Source: Hydrogenophaga crassostreae (GTDB lineage: Bacteria > Pseudomonadota > Gammaproteobacteria > Burkholderiales > Burkholderiaceae_C). Taken from it: DNA of 64,000 bases. The notes beneath the pieces are model-generated. The model saw nothing but the letters and a program-made list of their open reading frames with translations. It had not been told where the DNA came from and did not search any database. Numbering within the stretch: position 1 is the first letter of the stretch; each line of letters starts with the position of its first letter. Location: the NCBI RefSeq assembly GCF_001761385.1, contig NZ_CP017476.1:4143501-4207500 (forward strand), read 5' to 3'. Below are positions 40,666 through 50,894 of the stretch, one piece after another. The position numbers and the translations under genes were made by a program.

Positions 40666-43600
40666 TCAGACCTGGGACGTGGCGTGTGTATAGCGCGCGA
40701 TCAACCCCAGCAGCTCGTCTTCCGAATAGGGCTTGCCAAGGTAGTGATCCACCCCCAGCTCGCGGGCGTGCTCCCGGTGCTTTTCGGCGATGCGCGAAGT
40801 GATCATGATCACGGGCAGGCCCGTCAGAAGTGGGTCGTTTCGCATATTGCGAACGAGATCGAAGCCGTCCATGCGTGGCATTTCGATGTCGGACAAGACC
40901 ACGGTAGGCCGCTCTTGCTGCAACCGCTCCAGCGCCTGCAGGCCATCGGCTGCCAAACTGACGCGATAGCCTTCACGCTGCAACAGTCGCTGGGTCACAC
41001 GGCGCACGGTGATGGAATCGTCGACCACCAGAATCAGCGGCACCGCATTTGGCTGCACAACTGCATGCGCCGACAGGCCACCGCCTTGATCCGATACCGG
41101 CAACTCGGCTTGCGTTGTCAACCAAGAACGCACCTGATCGCCATAGACCTTGGCCAGTGCCACAGGGTTGTAAATCAAGGCGACAGCACCGGAAGCCAGC
41201 ACCGACATGCCCGCCAGACCCGGCAAGCGCGACAACTGGGAGCCGAGGTTTTTCACCACAACTTCCTGATTGCCAAGCACTTCATCCACGTGCATCGCTA
41301 CCCGTTGGGCAGCGCTTCGGAAAACCACAACGGGCAAGGTGCGCTCTTGCGCTTGCTGGCTCTTGGCCGAAGCCTGAAGCAAAGCGCCCGCCCAGTAGAA
41401 CGGCACTTCCTCATCGGCCACTGTCAGCGTTCCTTTGGCGTAAGCCTCGTTGAGTTCTGCCGCAGTGACGCGGCGCACCCGTTCGACCACGACAGAAGGC
41501 ACCCCCACTGTAAAATCGCCAGCCCGCAGCATCACAACCTGTGTAACCGCTGTGGTCAATGGCAGCACCAGCTTGAATGCCGTGCCCTGCCCTTGTTGCG
41601 TGGATGTCTCCACACGCCCACCCAGTGCGACCACGTCGTTGCGAACCACATCCATGCCCACACCGCGACCTGCGAGCGTAGAAACCTCACTGGCCGTGCT
41701 CAAGCCCGGGGTAAAAACCAGGTCTGCGGCCTGCGCGTCGGTCAGTGCATTGCCATCAGCGACCAGACCCATGGCCTGGCCTTTTTCCCGCAGCTTGTGC
41801 AGGTTCAGTCCTGCACCATCGTCCTGGAACACCACGGAAACGTCATTGAGTTCCTGAGCCAGTTGAATGTTGATACGGCCTTCGGCCGACTTGCCTGCCG
41901 CCAGGCGAACCTCAGGAGATTCCACGCCGTGCACCACGCAGTTGCGCAACACATGCTCAAACGCGGCGGTCATCCGGTCGAGCACACCGCGGTCCATCTC
42001 AATATGCCCCCCGGAAATATCCAGGCGCACCTGTTTCCCGGTCTCCTTCGAGGCCTGGCGCACCACACGGTACAGACGCTCGGAAATGCCCTCGAACTCC
42101 ACCATTCGGGTGCGCAGCAGGTCGCGCTGCAATTCGCGCGTTTGGCGACCCATGGCGGCCAAGCCATCTTCGGTTACCTCTACGGCACGCTGCAAGTTGC
42201 GCTGCACCGTGGCCACATCGTTCACCGATTCGGCCATCATGCGGGTGATTTCCTGCACCCGTGTAAAACGATCAAGCTCAAGAGGGTCGAAGGTCTGGTC
42301 TGCTTCGCGAGCCTGGGCCAAACGCGCCTGCATCTGGCTCTCGGCCTGAATTTCCATGTCGTGAAGCTGGTGACGCAAGCGCTCGAGGTTACCTGTCAGC
42401 TCCCTGAGCGAGTTGCGCAGGGTCACGACTTCTGAGTCCATGCGCGTGCGTGTCGTGATCACCTCACCGGTCTGGTTCACCAGACGATCCAGCAATTCAG
42501 GGCGCACTCGAACCGCCGCACCCGCGCGGGCCACGGCCAGTTTCGGCACGGTTGGCAAAGCCAGTCCTGTGACACCTGTTTCTGCGGCAACGGGTGTGTC
42601 AGAGGCCGAGGCGTCTGTGCCAGATGGCACCTCAAGCACTTCCTCAGCAGACTCTGTCTCCAGTTCGGGAGCGGTCTCGACCGCTGGAGTGGCCACAGTT
42701 TGTTCCGGTGCGATTTGCACCACAGCATGAGAGTCCGGGTCCATGCCGCGCAACAATTCAAAGCGCGCAACAATGGCATCGTAGGTGCTCAACAGCGGCG
42801 TGACCGTTTGGTCGGAAGCCGCATCGAGGTCAAGCCGCTCCGCATCTGTCTCCAGACGGTGGGCCATTTCACCCAAACGCAGGGCTCCAGCCAATCGGGC
42901 ACTGCCCTTGAGGGTATGCAGATTTCTCAGAACCTCGGCTCGCGCGCTGGCGTTGCCGGGCCTTGCAGACCATTGGCGCAGCGCCGAGCCCAACTTGGGC
43001 AACAGCTCCGAAGCCTCTTCGGCAAAAATCGGGAACAGGTCGACATCGATCGAATCCAGTTCATCGATATCGTCATCAATATCTTGTACGGCGCCCTTGT
43101 GTTCGGCGACCATGGGCAGCGGCGCCATCAAGGTAGGCGCATCGGCAAAATCTGGCGGGGCAAAAGCCGATGGCAACCCACCCGACCCGTCCTCGCTTGG
43201 CGAGTCGATCGGTGCTGCTTCTTCGCCCAACTGGTCGTCCCAGCGGGAGTGCAACTCTATATCGAGCATCTCGCTGCCCGCAGGCGGCGGCAGCTCGTGC
43301 AACAGACTGTGCAAAGCTTCCAACAACTCGGCCGAAGGCTCCTTGAAGAATCCAGCTGCAAACTGATGCAGCAAGCGCCGAATATCCTCTGAGGCATCGA
43401 CGAACAGCTGGGCCTGTGCCTGCTGTGCTGGTCGACCCTCGCGTTGATGCAAGCCGACCGCACCAAGCGCATTCTCCAACGCACGCGAGATATCAGACAG
43501 CGGCTGGAAACCCACTGTGGCCGAACTGCCCGCCAACGAATGCGCCAAGGACTCTGCCTGAACCGGCAATGGCTCATGGCACTCCAGCAACCACTCCGAC

Positions 43601-46600
43601 AACACCGTACCCAAGCGCCGCGACCACTCGTCGGCCTCATTCAGGTAGACGTTGTACAGCTTCAAATCGATACGCAATGGGCCAATCAGGCGGGTTTGCT
43701 CGTCCGGCAGTTCTTCACCCAGATCAGCAGAGGCATCCGCCTCCTCGGGCAACCCCATGGTCGAGGCGTCGACCCGTTGGGTTTCCTCTGCGACCGGTTC
43801 GATGTCGACAGCCTGCTCCGAGTCCTCAACAATGTCAGCGATCTCGGCCTCAGCCGCTGCATCTGCATCTGCATCTGCTTCTTCTGCTTCTTCTGCTTCT
43901 TCTGCTTCTTCTGCTTCTTCTGCTTCTTCGGGCGAAGCTTCAGCTATTTCATGCTCGGTCAGCAATGGAAGTGCATCACCGGCACTCGTTTCAACCATCT
44001 CTTCAGGTTGCTGAACACCGGCCTCCTCCGACGGCTCGATCGCTGGCAAGTCGTCAAAGTCCAACGACAAACCGTCAAACATCGAAGGGAGAGCAGAAGC
44101 TGGTGAAGGTTCTTCAGGCGCAGACACCTGTGCCACATCGTCAGAAGATGTCAGTTGGCCAAAGTCGACATCATCCAGCATGGGTGGTGACTCACCCTGA
44201 GGCTCAGCGCCAACACCGGTTTCGGGCTCATCGACCGACGGCTCCCCCGCTAGCGCGGCTGGCGCCGTGGAGGCGAAATCACCAGCAGGCCATTCGTCCT
44301 CAACCTCTTCTTCTACCAGAGCATCGGGCGCCACATAGGGCTCGGCTTCCGGCTCAGCTTGAGCGGGCTCCTCCCACGCAGACAAGGGCTGCAATTCTTC
44401 GGCGCCTGGAACGTCCAGCGGGATCACACCAGTTTGCTCGCGCAGGGCCTGAGCGCTGTCGATAAATGGTTGGGCCTGCCACAACAGGTCTGACTTCGAT
44501 TCAATGCTGTCGGCCCATCGCGAAAAGGCCGCCAGTGACTGGTGTGCGAGATCCAGCAATTCGCCTGAGACCGGGCGCTGCTCCGCCAGTACCGCGTTGA
44601 ACAATTGCTCCATCGCCCAGGCGGCCTCGCCAAAAGCCGACAGACCCACCATTCGTGAGCTGCCTTTGAGCGTATGAAAGGCCCGACGCAAAGTCGTCAT
44701 GTTCTCCAGGTCATCCCGTTGGGCCTGTAGCTGTCGCACCGCTGAGTTGCCATTGACCACGACTTCGCGTGCTTCTTCCAGGAAGATCGAGCGAAGGTCT
44801 TCGTCGTCATCGTCTTCATCAAGCGCGGCGCCCGTGACCGGCGCGGACGCTGGCGGTTGTTCCGGCGGCGTCTGCAACACAGGAGCGGCAGGAATCTCGG
44901 GTGGCTGCAGCACGGAGTCCACAGCCAAAGCGGTTTCATTGGCTGCACCCACGTCGGGCAACGCAGTGGCTACGCGCCCCATCAACGGTCGCAGTTCACC
45001 AGTTTCTTCTTCGAAAACGAAGAGCTTCTTCGCCAGTGAGGGCTGGTAATTGAGCATGTCAACCAGAAAGCTCAAGGCGCTCAGGTTGTTGCCCAACTGC
45101 TGAAAACGCGCTGAGTCACGCGCTTTTTCAGGTGCCCCTTCGGCATCGAGAATTTGCTCCACCGTGGCACGCATGCGGTTCACCGTCTGCACTGCCTGTT
45201 CCAGACCCAATACCGACAACACGCCGCGCATCTGTGCCAACTGCGATGTGGCGAGCAAAAGTCCTGCTTTTTCGTGCGGCATGCGGAAAAACTGATCAAG
45301 TGTCTTTTCAGTTTCTGCCAGCGACACCTTCAGTTCGCCCACCACGCTGCCCATGGTCTGCCGATCGCTGACCCGTCGGTAGAGCTGCTCCATCCAGATG
45401 TCCAGAGGTCGTCCCGGCTCGCCAGACAACACCCGCTCCAACCGCTCAGCCAATTCGTTACCGCGCTGGGTGAAGGTGGCGTCAGCCGGATCAAAGTCTT
45501 CCAGGGCGGCTTCCAGGTACAGCGTCGTTGTCGCCACCTCCATGGCCAATTCAGGGCGAATGGTGGTTTTGGACTCGCGCACGGCCTGATCAACAGCCTT
45601 GTTCAATGCACCGGCCAAACCAACACTGGGCGCATGCAGTTTGATCAACGAGTCGCCGATGAGTCCAAACTGGTCCACCACCTGACGCACCCGGTTCACA
45701 TCGCCGCTCGTGAACAATCCCCATGATTCTTTGGCTGCCTGGACCCGCTTGCGTGCCTGGGTCAACTGGGCCGGGTCGAACTGGCCCAACGACGCCCGCG
45801 CGTAGTCAACCCATTTGGTATCGGTCAGGCCAAACGCCTCGCGGACCCGGGTCAGGTAGGGGGCCTCCGAGCGACCGGGGGCATTCTTGGTATGTGCACA
45901 GAAGAACAGCAGGTCGCGCAGCAAGGTTTCCGACACCTGTCCAGCCGGCTCAGGCTGCGCTCCGGCGGCGGCAGGCTTGCCCATCAAGGCGTTGAATTGC
46001 AGCAACACCCGTGAAGCGGCGCGCTTCGCATAGACGTCAACGGGCATAAGCCCCAGCGCCATGCCTTCAAAGTAGGCGGCGGCCACATGCCAGAATGTGC
46101 GGGCACGCGGATCTTCGGCGCTCACCGACAGGCCTGCGCTGTTCCGCATCAGCGACTGGGCGGTCGCCACACTGGGCGCCTTGACCAGTATCAGCACGGA
46201 GCGCTCGAACACCGAGCGCAAGGCTGCGCTGAACACCATGGGCTTGACACCCGCTGGCGCCTCCATGTTGGTACTCATGCGGTCAAACGACCACAAATCT
46301 GCAGGATGTATCCGTTCGACACCTGCCAGCTTCTGCACGCTGTAATACTGCGGAAACAACACCAAAGGTTGCAAAGGCTTGCTGTTCAGAACCGCCTGCA
46401 AATACTCAAGCAAGGCAAATCCGGCGTGCTCCACCTTTTGAATCGCAGCTTCGTCGCAAACCTGCGGGCGCTGAACGAAGCGTTGAACGGCCCCCTCCAT
46501 GCCCCTCAACACCTGGGCAGGCTGTTCAAGCCCCACCATTTCCAAAGCACCCACAGCCTGGTGCAGTTGTTGACGAGCCATCCGCAAAGGTGCCGGGTCG

Positions 46601-46770
46601 GGGGCATCCAGGTCACCCGGCTCAAGCTGGGCTGCTTCGCGTACGAACCGCTTGGTGGCTTTGTTGGCGCCATCGAGCGATTTACGCAGCTCGTCAAACA
46701 CCCAGGCCAACGGACCGAGATCGGCCAACGGCGATTCCGTTGGCAAGCTGTCGGTGGTGGAATCGAGCAT
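40666..46770 (-). CDS. chpA: ChpA/PilL-type hybrid chemosensory histidine kinase
   Basis: 2034 residues, the kinase of the Pil-Chp system controlling twitching motility and cAMP-linked surface sensing. The N-terminal ~600 residues are helical FimL/degenerate Hpt-like modules. Histidine phosphotransfer sites with a clear His lie near residues 702 (F-H-T-L-K-G-S), 1075 (L-A-H-S-L-A-G-S) and 1285 (L-H-T-L-K-G-S). The CheA core follows, with dimerisation (~1400-1480), N box H-V-L-R-N-C-V-V-H-G-V-E near 1610, and D-D-G-A-G-L-N and G-R-G-V-G-M-D-V-V. After it come a CheW domain and a C-terminal receiver with phospho-Asp near 1960 (V-V-L-S-D-I-E-M-P-R-M-D-G). A Glu/Glu/Ala microsatellite lies in the acidic linker near 950-970. 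It follows pilJ by 31 bases. Confidence 0.93.
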   Translation of the reverse strand: MLDSTTDSLPTESPLADLGPLAWVFDELRKSLDGANKATKRFVREAAQLEPGDLDAPDPAPLRMARQQLHQAVGALEMVGLEQPAQVLRGMEGAVQRFVQRPQVCDEAAIQKVEHAGFALLEYLQAVLNSKPLQPLVLFPQYYSVQKLAGVERIHPADLWSFDRMSTNMEAPAGVKPMVFSAALRSVFERSVLILVKAPSVATAQSLMRNSAGLSVSAEDPRARTFWHVAAAYFEGMALGLMPVDVYAKRAASRVLLQFNALMGKPAAAGAQPEPAGQVSETLLRDLLFFCAHTKNAPGRSEAPYLTRVREAFGLTDTKWVDYARASLGQFDPAQLTQARKRVQAAKESWGLFTSGDVNRVRQVVDQFGLIGDSLIKLHAPSVGLAGALNKAVDQAVRESKTTIRPELAMEVATTTLYLEAALEDFDPADATFTQRGNELAERLERVLSGEPGRPLDIWMEQLYRRVSDRQTMGSVVGELKVSLAETEKTLDQFFRMPHEKAGLLLATSQLAQMRGVLSVLGLEQAVQTVNRMRATVEQILDAEGAPEKARDSARFQQLGNNLSALSFLVDMLNYQPSLAKKLFVFEEETGELRPLMGRVATALPDVGAANETALAVDSVLQPPEIPAAPVLQTPPEQPPASAPVTGAALDEDDDDEDLRSIFLEEAREVVVNGNSAVRQLQAQRDDLENMTTLRRAFHTLKGSSRMVGLSAFGEAAWAMEQLFNAVLAEQRPVSGELLDLAHQSLAAFSRWADSIESKSDLLWQAQPFIDSAQALREQTGVIPLDVPGAEELQPLSAWEEPAQAEPEAEPYVAPDALVEEEVEDEWPAGDFASTAPAALAGEPSVDEPETGVGAEPQGESPPMLDDVDFGQLTSSDDVAQVSAPEEPSPASALPSMFDGLSLDFDDLPAIEPSEEAGVQQPEEMVETSAGDALPLLTEHEIAEASPEEAEEAEEAEEAEEAEEADADADAAAEAEIADIVEDSEQAVDIEPVAEETQRVDASTMGLPEEADASADLGEELPDEQTRLIGPLRIDLKLYNVYLNEADEWSRRLGTVLSEWLLECHEPLPVQAESLAHSLAGSSATVGFQPLSDISRALENALGAVGLHQREGRPAQQAQAQLFVDASEDIRRLLHQFAAGFFKEPSAELLEALHSLLHELPPPAGSEMLDIELHSRWDDQLGEEAAPIDSPSEDGSGGLPSAFAPPDFADAPTLMAPLPMVAEHKGAVQDIDDDIDELDSIDVDLFPIFAEEASELLPKLGSALRQWSARPGNASARAEVLRNLHTLKGSARLAGALRLGEMAHRLETDAERLDLDAASDQTVTPLLSTYDAIVARFELLRGMDPDSHAVVQIAPEQTVATPAVETAPELETESAEEVLEVPSGTDASASDTPVAAETGVTGLALPTVPKLAVARAGAAVRVRPELLDRLVNQTGEVITTRTRMDSEVVTLRNSLRELTGNLERLRHQLHDMEIQAESQMQARLAQAREADQTFDPLELDRFTRVQEITRMMAESVNDVATVQRNLQRAVEVTEDGLAAMGRQTRELQRDLLRTRMVEFEGISERLYRVVRQASKETGKQVRLDISGGHIEMDRGVLDRMTAAFEHVLRNCVVHGVESPEVRLAAGKSAEGRINIQLAQELNDVSVVFQDDGAGLNLHKLREKGQAMGLVADGNALTDAQAADLVFTPGLSTASEVSTLAGRGVGMDVVRNDVVALGGRVETSTQQGQGTAFKLVLPLTTAVTQVVMLRAGDFTVGVPSVVVERVRRVTAAELNEAYAKGTLTVADEEVPFYWAGALLQASAKSQQAQERTLPVVVFRSAAQRVAMHVDEVLGNQEVVVKNLGSQLSRLPGLAGMSVLASGAVALIYNPVALAKVYGDQVRSWLTTQAELPVSDQGGGLSAHAVVQPNAVPLILVVDDSITVRRVTQRLLQREGYRVSLAADGLQALERLQQERPTVVLSDIEMPRMDGFDLVRNMRNDPLLTGLPVIMITSRIAEKHREHARELGVDHYLGKPYSEDELLGLIARYTHATSQV
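43862..43930 (-). repeat. Short tandem repeats (9-bp Glu-Glu-Ala units) in the chpA linker
   Basis: About five to six near-perfect copies of the 9-bp unit TTCTGCTTC (plus strand), preceded by three TCTGCA hexamers. They encode Glu-Glu-Ala and Ala-Asp runs in an acidic linker. Because the units are multiples of three, slippage changes linker length but not frame. Confidence 0.85.
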
Positions 46771-46801
46771 GGTTTTGATGGGTTAGTGCCGGCGCCGAGC
46801 G

Positions 46802-49072
46802 TCAGGCAATTTTGAATCGCGACACCGACTGACGAAGCTCTTCAGCCATGGCCGAAAGCTCGCGCACCTGTTGTGCCGTGGAACGGGTACCTTCACCCGT
46901 TTGTTCGGTCACCGCAAAAATGTGCTGGATGTTGCCAGCCACCTCGTTGGCCGAATCGGCCTCCCGGGATGCGGCGGTTGAAATTTCCTCAATCAGATCG
47001 GCCAGGCGACGCGACACCCGGTCAATCTCTGACAGCGCCGTACCGGCGTTGTCCGACAATTTGGCTCCTTCCACCACACCCTGCGTGGAGCGCTCCATGG
47101 CGCCCACGGCATCCTGGGTATCGGTCTGAATCGTTTTCACCAAGGCCGCAATCTGACGGGTGGCATCGCCCGAGCGCTCAGCCAATCGCTGCACCTCTTC
47201 GGCAACCACCGAGAAACCTCGGCCGGCTTCACCCGCAGAAGCGGCTTGAATGGCCGCATTCAAGGCCAACACGTTGGTCTGTTCGGTAATGTCAGAAATC
47301 AGCTCCGTGATTTCACCAATTTCTTGGGACGACTCACCCAGTCGTTTGATTCGCTTGGAGGTGTCCTGAATCTGATCTCGAATCGCGTTCATACCGCCGA
47401 TGGCATCCTGCACCGCCTGCAGACCCTGCTCGGCAGCTTGCCGCGACGAACGGGCCACCAAGGCCGACTCTTGCGCCTGACCAGACACCTGGTTAATTCG
47501 CTTGGCCATGTCCACAACCGATTGGCCGGTTTCCCGAATCTCGCGCAGTTGTTCGTTGGAAGCTGCAAGCAGCTCCGTCGAAGTGCTTTCCACTGCGGCC
47601 GTGGTTTGCGCAACCCGCGTCGCCGTGGCCTGCACGTTGCCCACCAGCGAACGCAATTCTTCAACGGTGTAATTCACCGAGTCGGCGATGGCGCCGGTAA
47701 TGTCTTCCGTCACCGTTGCCTCCTGGGTCAGGTCGCCCTCTGCAACGGTCTGCAATTCGTTCATCAACCGCAAAATGGCAGCCTGGTTGGCGTCGTTGAC
47801 CCGCTTGGCATCCTGCTCTTCAGACTCGGCTGCAACCCGCTGGCCCTCAGCCGAAAGCTGGCGAACACGGCTTTCCTGAAGCTGCACGTAGGCCAGGCCA
47901 CCCGCGCAAAGCAAGGCAACCAGAGCACTGCCCAACAAGATCAGCAGTTGCTTTCCGCTCAACCCGCTTGCGGTTGAAAGATCGCCTTGCAACTTCTGAA
48001 GATCCTGACGAAGAGGCTCGCTGTCTTTCACAATGGCATCAAGCGCACCTCGAGCCTCGGCCAAGCCCTGCGTGGCGCCGAGTATCTCCTGCGCCCTGCC
48101 GAGGGTGTCTGCGAACAACGCGAGCAACGACTCCAGGTTTTCGCGAATTTGTGCATCGCCCGTGGCTCTCAAGCGCAACTCCTCGTTGCCGTTCAGCAAG
48201 CCCTCACCGATCTCCTTGAATGTATTCAAGTCTTTGCCCAGCAGAAAGACCGCCTCCGGGCTCACTCCCTCTACCGTCAACAGTTCGTTGGCCGATTTAC
48301 CAATGCGCTGAGTCAGCATCACCAACTGGCTCGAAGCAGACAGTTCGGAGGTTTGCGCATTGCCCTGCAGCTTCAAGGACGCAATCGTTTCGGCAAACTC
48401 GAGAAGGTCAGCCGTCTGGTTGTTGATCGCCCGCACCGACTGACTGACCCGGGTCAGATTGGCCTCTTGTCCCAACACCACCGCTGCATTGCGGCTCGCG
48501 GCATCCACCCGGGGGGCGATCTCACCCAGCAATGGATCAAAGGAGGCATCAAGTGGCTGCAATGCCATGCCTGCGTCGCCATCTTGAAAGGCCTTCAAGC
48601 TCTTTGACAGAACTTCCGAGCTTTCTTTAACTTCAGGGAACGCCGCTGCGTTGCCTACCAGGGCCTGTGACACGCTTTTGGCCAAACGCTGTGACTGCAT
48701 CAACGCCTGACCGCTGGCCGCCACTTGTCGGCTCGTTTTTTCGGTCTCACGCAGCGCAAAGAAGATGGCCGTTGCCAGAACAATCAGGGACACCACCAAC
48801 AACATGGAGAAGATGCTGCGATGCTGGGCAGCTGTGCGACGGCCCAACAGCGGCACCGTCACCAAATCCGGGTCCGAGTCCGCCTCAAGTTCGGGCTCAG
48901 CCAATTCGATTGGCGCCCCCAGGCGGCTATCGCCCGACTGGGCCTCGCGTCGAGGGGCCAGACTGGCGGCGGCCAAATCGGCCAGCTCCTGGTCTGTGGC
49001 TTGACTCAGATCAGCGCCTTCCTGCGGCTCTGACTTTGAAAACATCCCTTGAATCCGATCAAGCACGGCCAT
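46802..49072 (-). CDS. pilJ: Methyl-accepting chemotaxis protein PilJ
   Basis: 756 residues. A cytoplasmic N-terminus of ~80 residues leads to the first membrane segment (~85-108), a long periplasmic PilJ-type helical sensor (~110-372), the second membrane segment (~373-395), a HAMP region and a signalling coiled coil (~490-756). The tip reads I-T-E-Q-T-N-V-L-A-L-N-A-A-I-Q-A-A-S-A-G-E-A-G-R-G-F-S split across the hairpin. It is the receptor of the Pil-Chp pathway, feeding ChpA through PilI. The N-terminal cytoplasmic extension is longer than in Pseudomonas PilJ. It sits between pilI and chpA. Confidence 0.94.
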   Translation of the reverse strand: MAVLDRIQGMFSKSEPQEGADLSQATDQELADLAAASLAPRREAQSGDSRLGAPIELAEPELEADSDPDLVTVPLLGRRTAAQHRSIFSMLLVVSLIVLATAIFFALRETEKTSRQVAASGQALMQSQRLAKSVSQALVGNAAAFPEVKESSEVLSKSLKAFQDGDAGMALQPLDASFDPLLGEIAPRVDAASRNAAVVLGQEANLTRVSQSVRAINNQTADLLEFAETIASLKLQGNAQTSELSASSQLVMLTQRIGKSANELLTVEGVSPEAVFLLGKDLNTFKEIGEGLLNGNEELRLRATGDAQIRENLESLLALFADTLGRAQEILGATQGLAEARGALDAIVKDSEPLRQDLQKLQGDLSTASGLSGKQLLILLGSALVALLCAGGLAYVQLQESRVRQLSAEGQRVAAESEEQDAKRVNDANQAAILRLMNELQTVAEGDLTQEATVTEDITGAIADSVNYTVEELRSLVGNVQATATRVAQTTAAVESTSTELLAASNEQLREIRETGQSVVDMAKRINQVSGQAQESALVARSSRQAAEQGLQAVQDAIGGMNAIRDQIQDTSKRIKRLGESSQEIGEITELISDITEQTNVLALNAAIQAASAGEAGRGFSVVAEEVQRLAERSGDATRQIAALVKTIQTDTQDAVGAMERSTQGVVEGAKLSDNAGTALSEIDRVSRRLADLIEEISTAASREADSANEVAGNIQHIFAVTEQTGEGTRSTAQQVRELSAMAEELRQSVSRFKIA

Positions 49073-49170
49073 GGATCACCTTCCAACATATATAGACAAG
49101 CCGCAACTCGCGGCCGATAAAACGAACACCCCAAACAACCCAGCGAGCCACGCTACGTGGCCTCGACAAG

Positions 49171-49713
49171 TCATCCGCTGGCAATATTCAAAAACCCAGC
49201 ATCGCCGGCCAAGAGCTGCAAATCCAGCTCCTGCCACTCAACCCCTTGGGCATCCACCAACACCCGCCCCAAGAACGCTTGAGCATCTTTGGCGCGCTCT
49301 CCCAGCGCACTGAACATGGCGGGATTCTTCAGACCCAATAACCTGTCGACCCACAGAACCGCATTCACTTCAAGTGCTGGGTGCAGACTGATCAGCCTGG
49401 ACTCGGATGTCACGCGATCCAGGGTCGTCCCTGTCGGCGCCTGAGCGCCAACGCCCGGCAATGCCGCCAAATCGACAACCCCATACAAGCCACCACGCAA
49501 AGCGGCCACGCCCAGGTACCAGGGATGGGTATACGGCACCAACTGAACCGGCGCCCAGGAAAAAATCTCACCCGACTGCACCAATGGCAGCAAAAAACGC
49601 TGGCCAGACACCTCGACAGCCAGCCAGGAAACACCGGCAGCATCGGTTTTGGCCGCACTGAGTCGGCGAGCCAAGCGGTCTTGTAAATCTCTGAGTGACT
49701 GTCGCTGGGCCAT
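49171..49713 (-). CDS. pilI: CheW-like adaptor PilI
   Basis: 180 residues with a CheW domain (~25-175): V-S-W-L-A-V-E-V-S-G-Q-R-F-L-L-P then the conserved G-V-A-A-L-R-G-G-L-Y-G-V-V-D-L segment around residue 70. It couples the PilJ receptor to the ChpA kinase. It lies between pilH (35 bases upstream) and pilJ (98 bases downstream) on the same strand. Confidence 0.92.
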   Translation of the reverse strand: MAQRQSLRDLQDRLARRLSAAKTDAAGVSWLAVEVSGQRFLLPLVQSGEIFSWAPVQLVPYTHPWYLGVAALRGGLYGVVDLAALPGVGAQAPTGTTLDRVTSESRLISLHPALEVNAVLWVDRLLGLKNPAMFSALGERAKDAQAFLGRVLVDAQGVEWQELDLQLLAGDAGFLNIASG

Positions 49714-49748
49714 TTTTTATATTTGGGTTGGCGGGATCGCGTCAGGCA

Positions 49749-50114
49749 TCAGCCCAATGCCCGAATTTTCGACAACAATTCTTCGGCGTTGACCGGCTTG
49801 GTGACGTAATCACGGGCACCCTGGCGCATGCCCCAAACCCGATCGGTCTCCTGATTCTTGCTGGTGCACATGATGATCGGGATGGTGGAAAACTGCGGAT
49901 CACGGGCAATCGCCCGCGTCAACTGAAAACCATTCTGTCCGGGCATCACCACATCCATCAAAATCAGCTCAGGCTTTTCTTCCGCAAGTCGACGAAAGGC
50001 TTCTTCAGCGTTCTCAGCGGTTCGCACGCTGTAGCCATTTTTCCCCAAGAGATCGGTCAAGACCATCAACTCGGTCTTGGAATCATCTACCACGAGTACT
50101 TTATGAATTGGCAT
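49749..50114 (-). CDS. pilH: Response regulator PilH
   Basis: 121-residue single receiver domain. The acidic pocket is V-V-D-D-S near residue 9, the phospho-Asp is in L-I-L-M-D-V-V-M-P (~54), and the conserved Lys is in T-K-P-V near 104. PilH modulates retraction of type IV pili in the Pil-Chp system. Its start overlaps the pilG stop by one base (TAATG). Confidence 0.93.
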   Translation of the reverse strand: MPIHKVLVVDDSKTELMVLTDLLGKNGYSVRTAENAEEAFRRLAEEKPELILMDVVMPGQNGFQLTRAIARDPQFSTIPIIMCTSKNQETDRVWGMRQGARDYVTKPVNAEELLSKIRALG

Positions 50115-50512
50115 TAGGCTGCTCCAGTGGTCAAGTTGGTACCAAATTGCTGCACCGCTTGCAGCAACTGATCTTTGGTAAAGGGTTTGGTGAGGTACTC
50201 CTCGGAGCCCACCATGCGCCCCCGAGCCTTATCGAAAACACCATCTTTCGATGACAGCATCACCACCGGGATGGTGGCAAAGCGCGGGTTTCGCTTGATG
50301 ATGGCGCATGTCTGATAACCATCCAGCCGCGGCATCAGGATGTCGCAAAACACCAGGTCGGGCTGGTAGTCATTGATTTTGGCCAAGGCATCAAACCCAT
50401 CCTCGGCCAGCAGAACCTCATGGCCACCTTGCTTGAGAAAGATTTCTGCGCTGCGTCGAATGGTGTTGCTGTCATCAACGACCAGCACTTTCATGGCGGT
50501 AGAGGTGCTCAC
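50114..50512 (-). CDS. pilG: Response regulator PilG
   Basis: 132 residues, single receiver domain: V-V-D-D-S near residue 12, phospho-Asp in L-V-F-C-D-I-L-M-P-R-L-D-G (~57) and Lys in T-K-P-F near 109. PilG promotes pilus extension and is the first gene of the pilG-pilH-pilI-pilJ-chpA cluster. It begins 84 bases downstream of the rubredoxin gene on the same strand. Confidence 0.94.
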   Translation of the reverse strand: MSTSTAMKVLVVDDSNTIRRSAEIFLKQGGHEVLLAEDGFDALAKINDYQPDLVFCDILMPRLDGYQTCAIIKRNPRFATIPVVMLSSKDGVFDKARGRMVGSEEYLTKPFTKDQLLQAVQQFGTNLTTGAA

Positions 50513-50596
50513 GGTGGTCGAACTCCAGTAAAAAAGGTCAAGTCAAATTGCCGATAGCTGCCAGGTGAACCCTGGCAACAAAGGGGAAGGCCAGGG

Positions 50597-50770
50597 TCAG
50601 AACTGCACCATTTCGAAATCTTCTTTCCGGGCCCCGCATTCAGGGCACGTCCAATTCATGGGCACATCTGCCCACGGTGTCCCGGCGGCAATGCCATGCT
50701 CGGGCGCACCTGCAGCTTCGTCGTAAATCCAGCCGCAAATCAGGCACATCCAGGTCTTGGCGTCGGTCAT
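50597..50770 (-). CDS. Rubredoxin
   Basis: 57 residues from the ATG at 50770. Two knuckles, C-L-I-C-G and C-P-E-C-G-A, supply four Cys ligands for a single iron. The intervening W-I-Y-D-E-A-x-G-x-P-E-x-G-I-x-x-G-T-x-W pattern is typical of rubredoxin. It is a small cytosolic one-electron carrier. It is divergent from thiD, a conserved neighbourhood in Burkholderiales, and runs into the pilG operon. Confidence 0.95.
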   Translation of the reverse strand: MTDAKTWMCLICGWIYDEAAGAPEHGIAAGTPWADVPMNWTCPECGARKEDFEMVQF

Positions 50771-50894
50771 GTTCTCACAAGGCGTTGTCTTAGAATCGGA
50801 ACATTGTATAGAGGCGGGCATGCTCGCCGGAGCGGCTTACCCTAAGCAACGCCCAACAGATGTCAAACGCACGCCGCTGCGGCAACGGCCCTTC

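Noticed and set aside
40684..42435. 583-residue plus-strand frame over chpA
   Set aside because: Antisense to CheA, CheW and receiver motifs.
50771..50894. TPP riboswitch before thiD
   Set aside because: No CTGAGA and thi-box text in the region.
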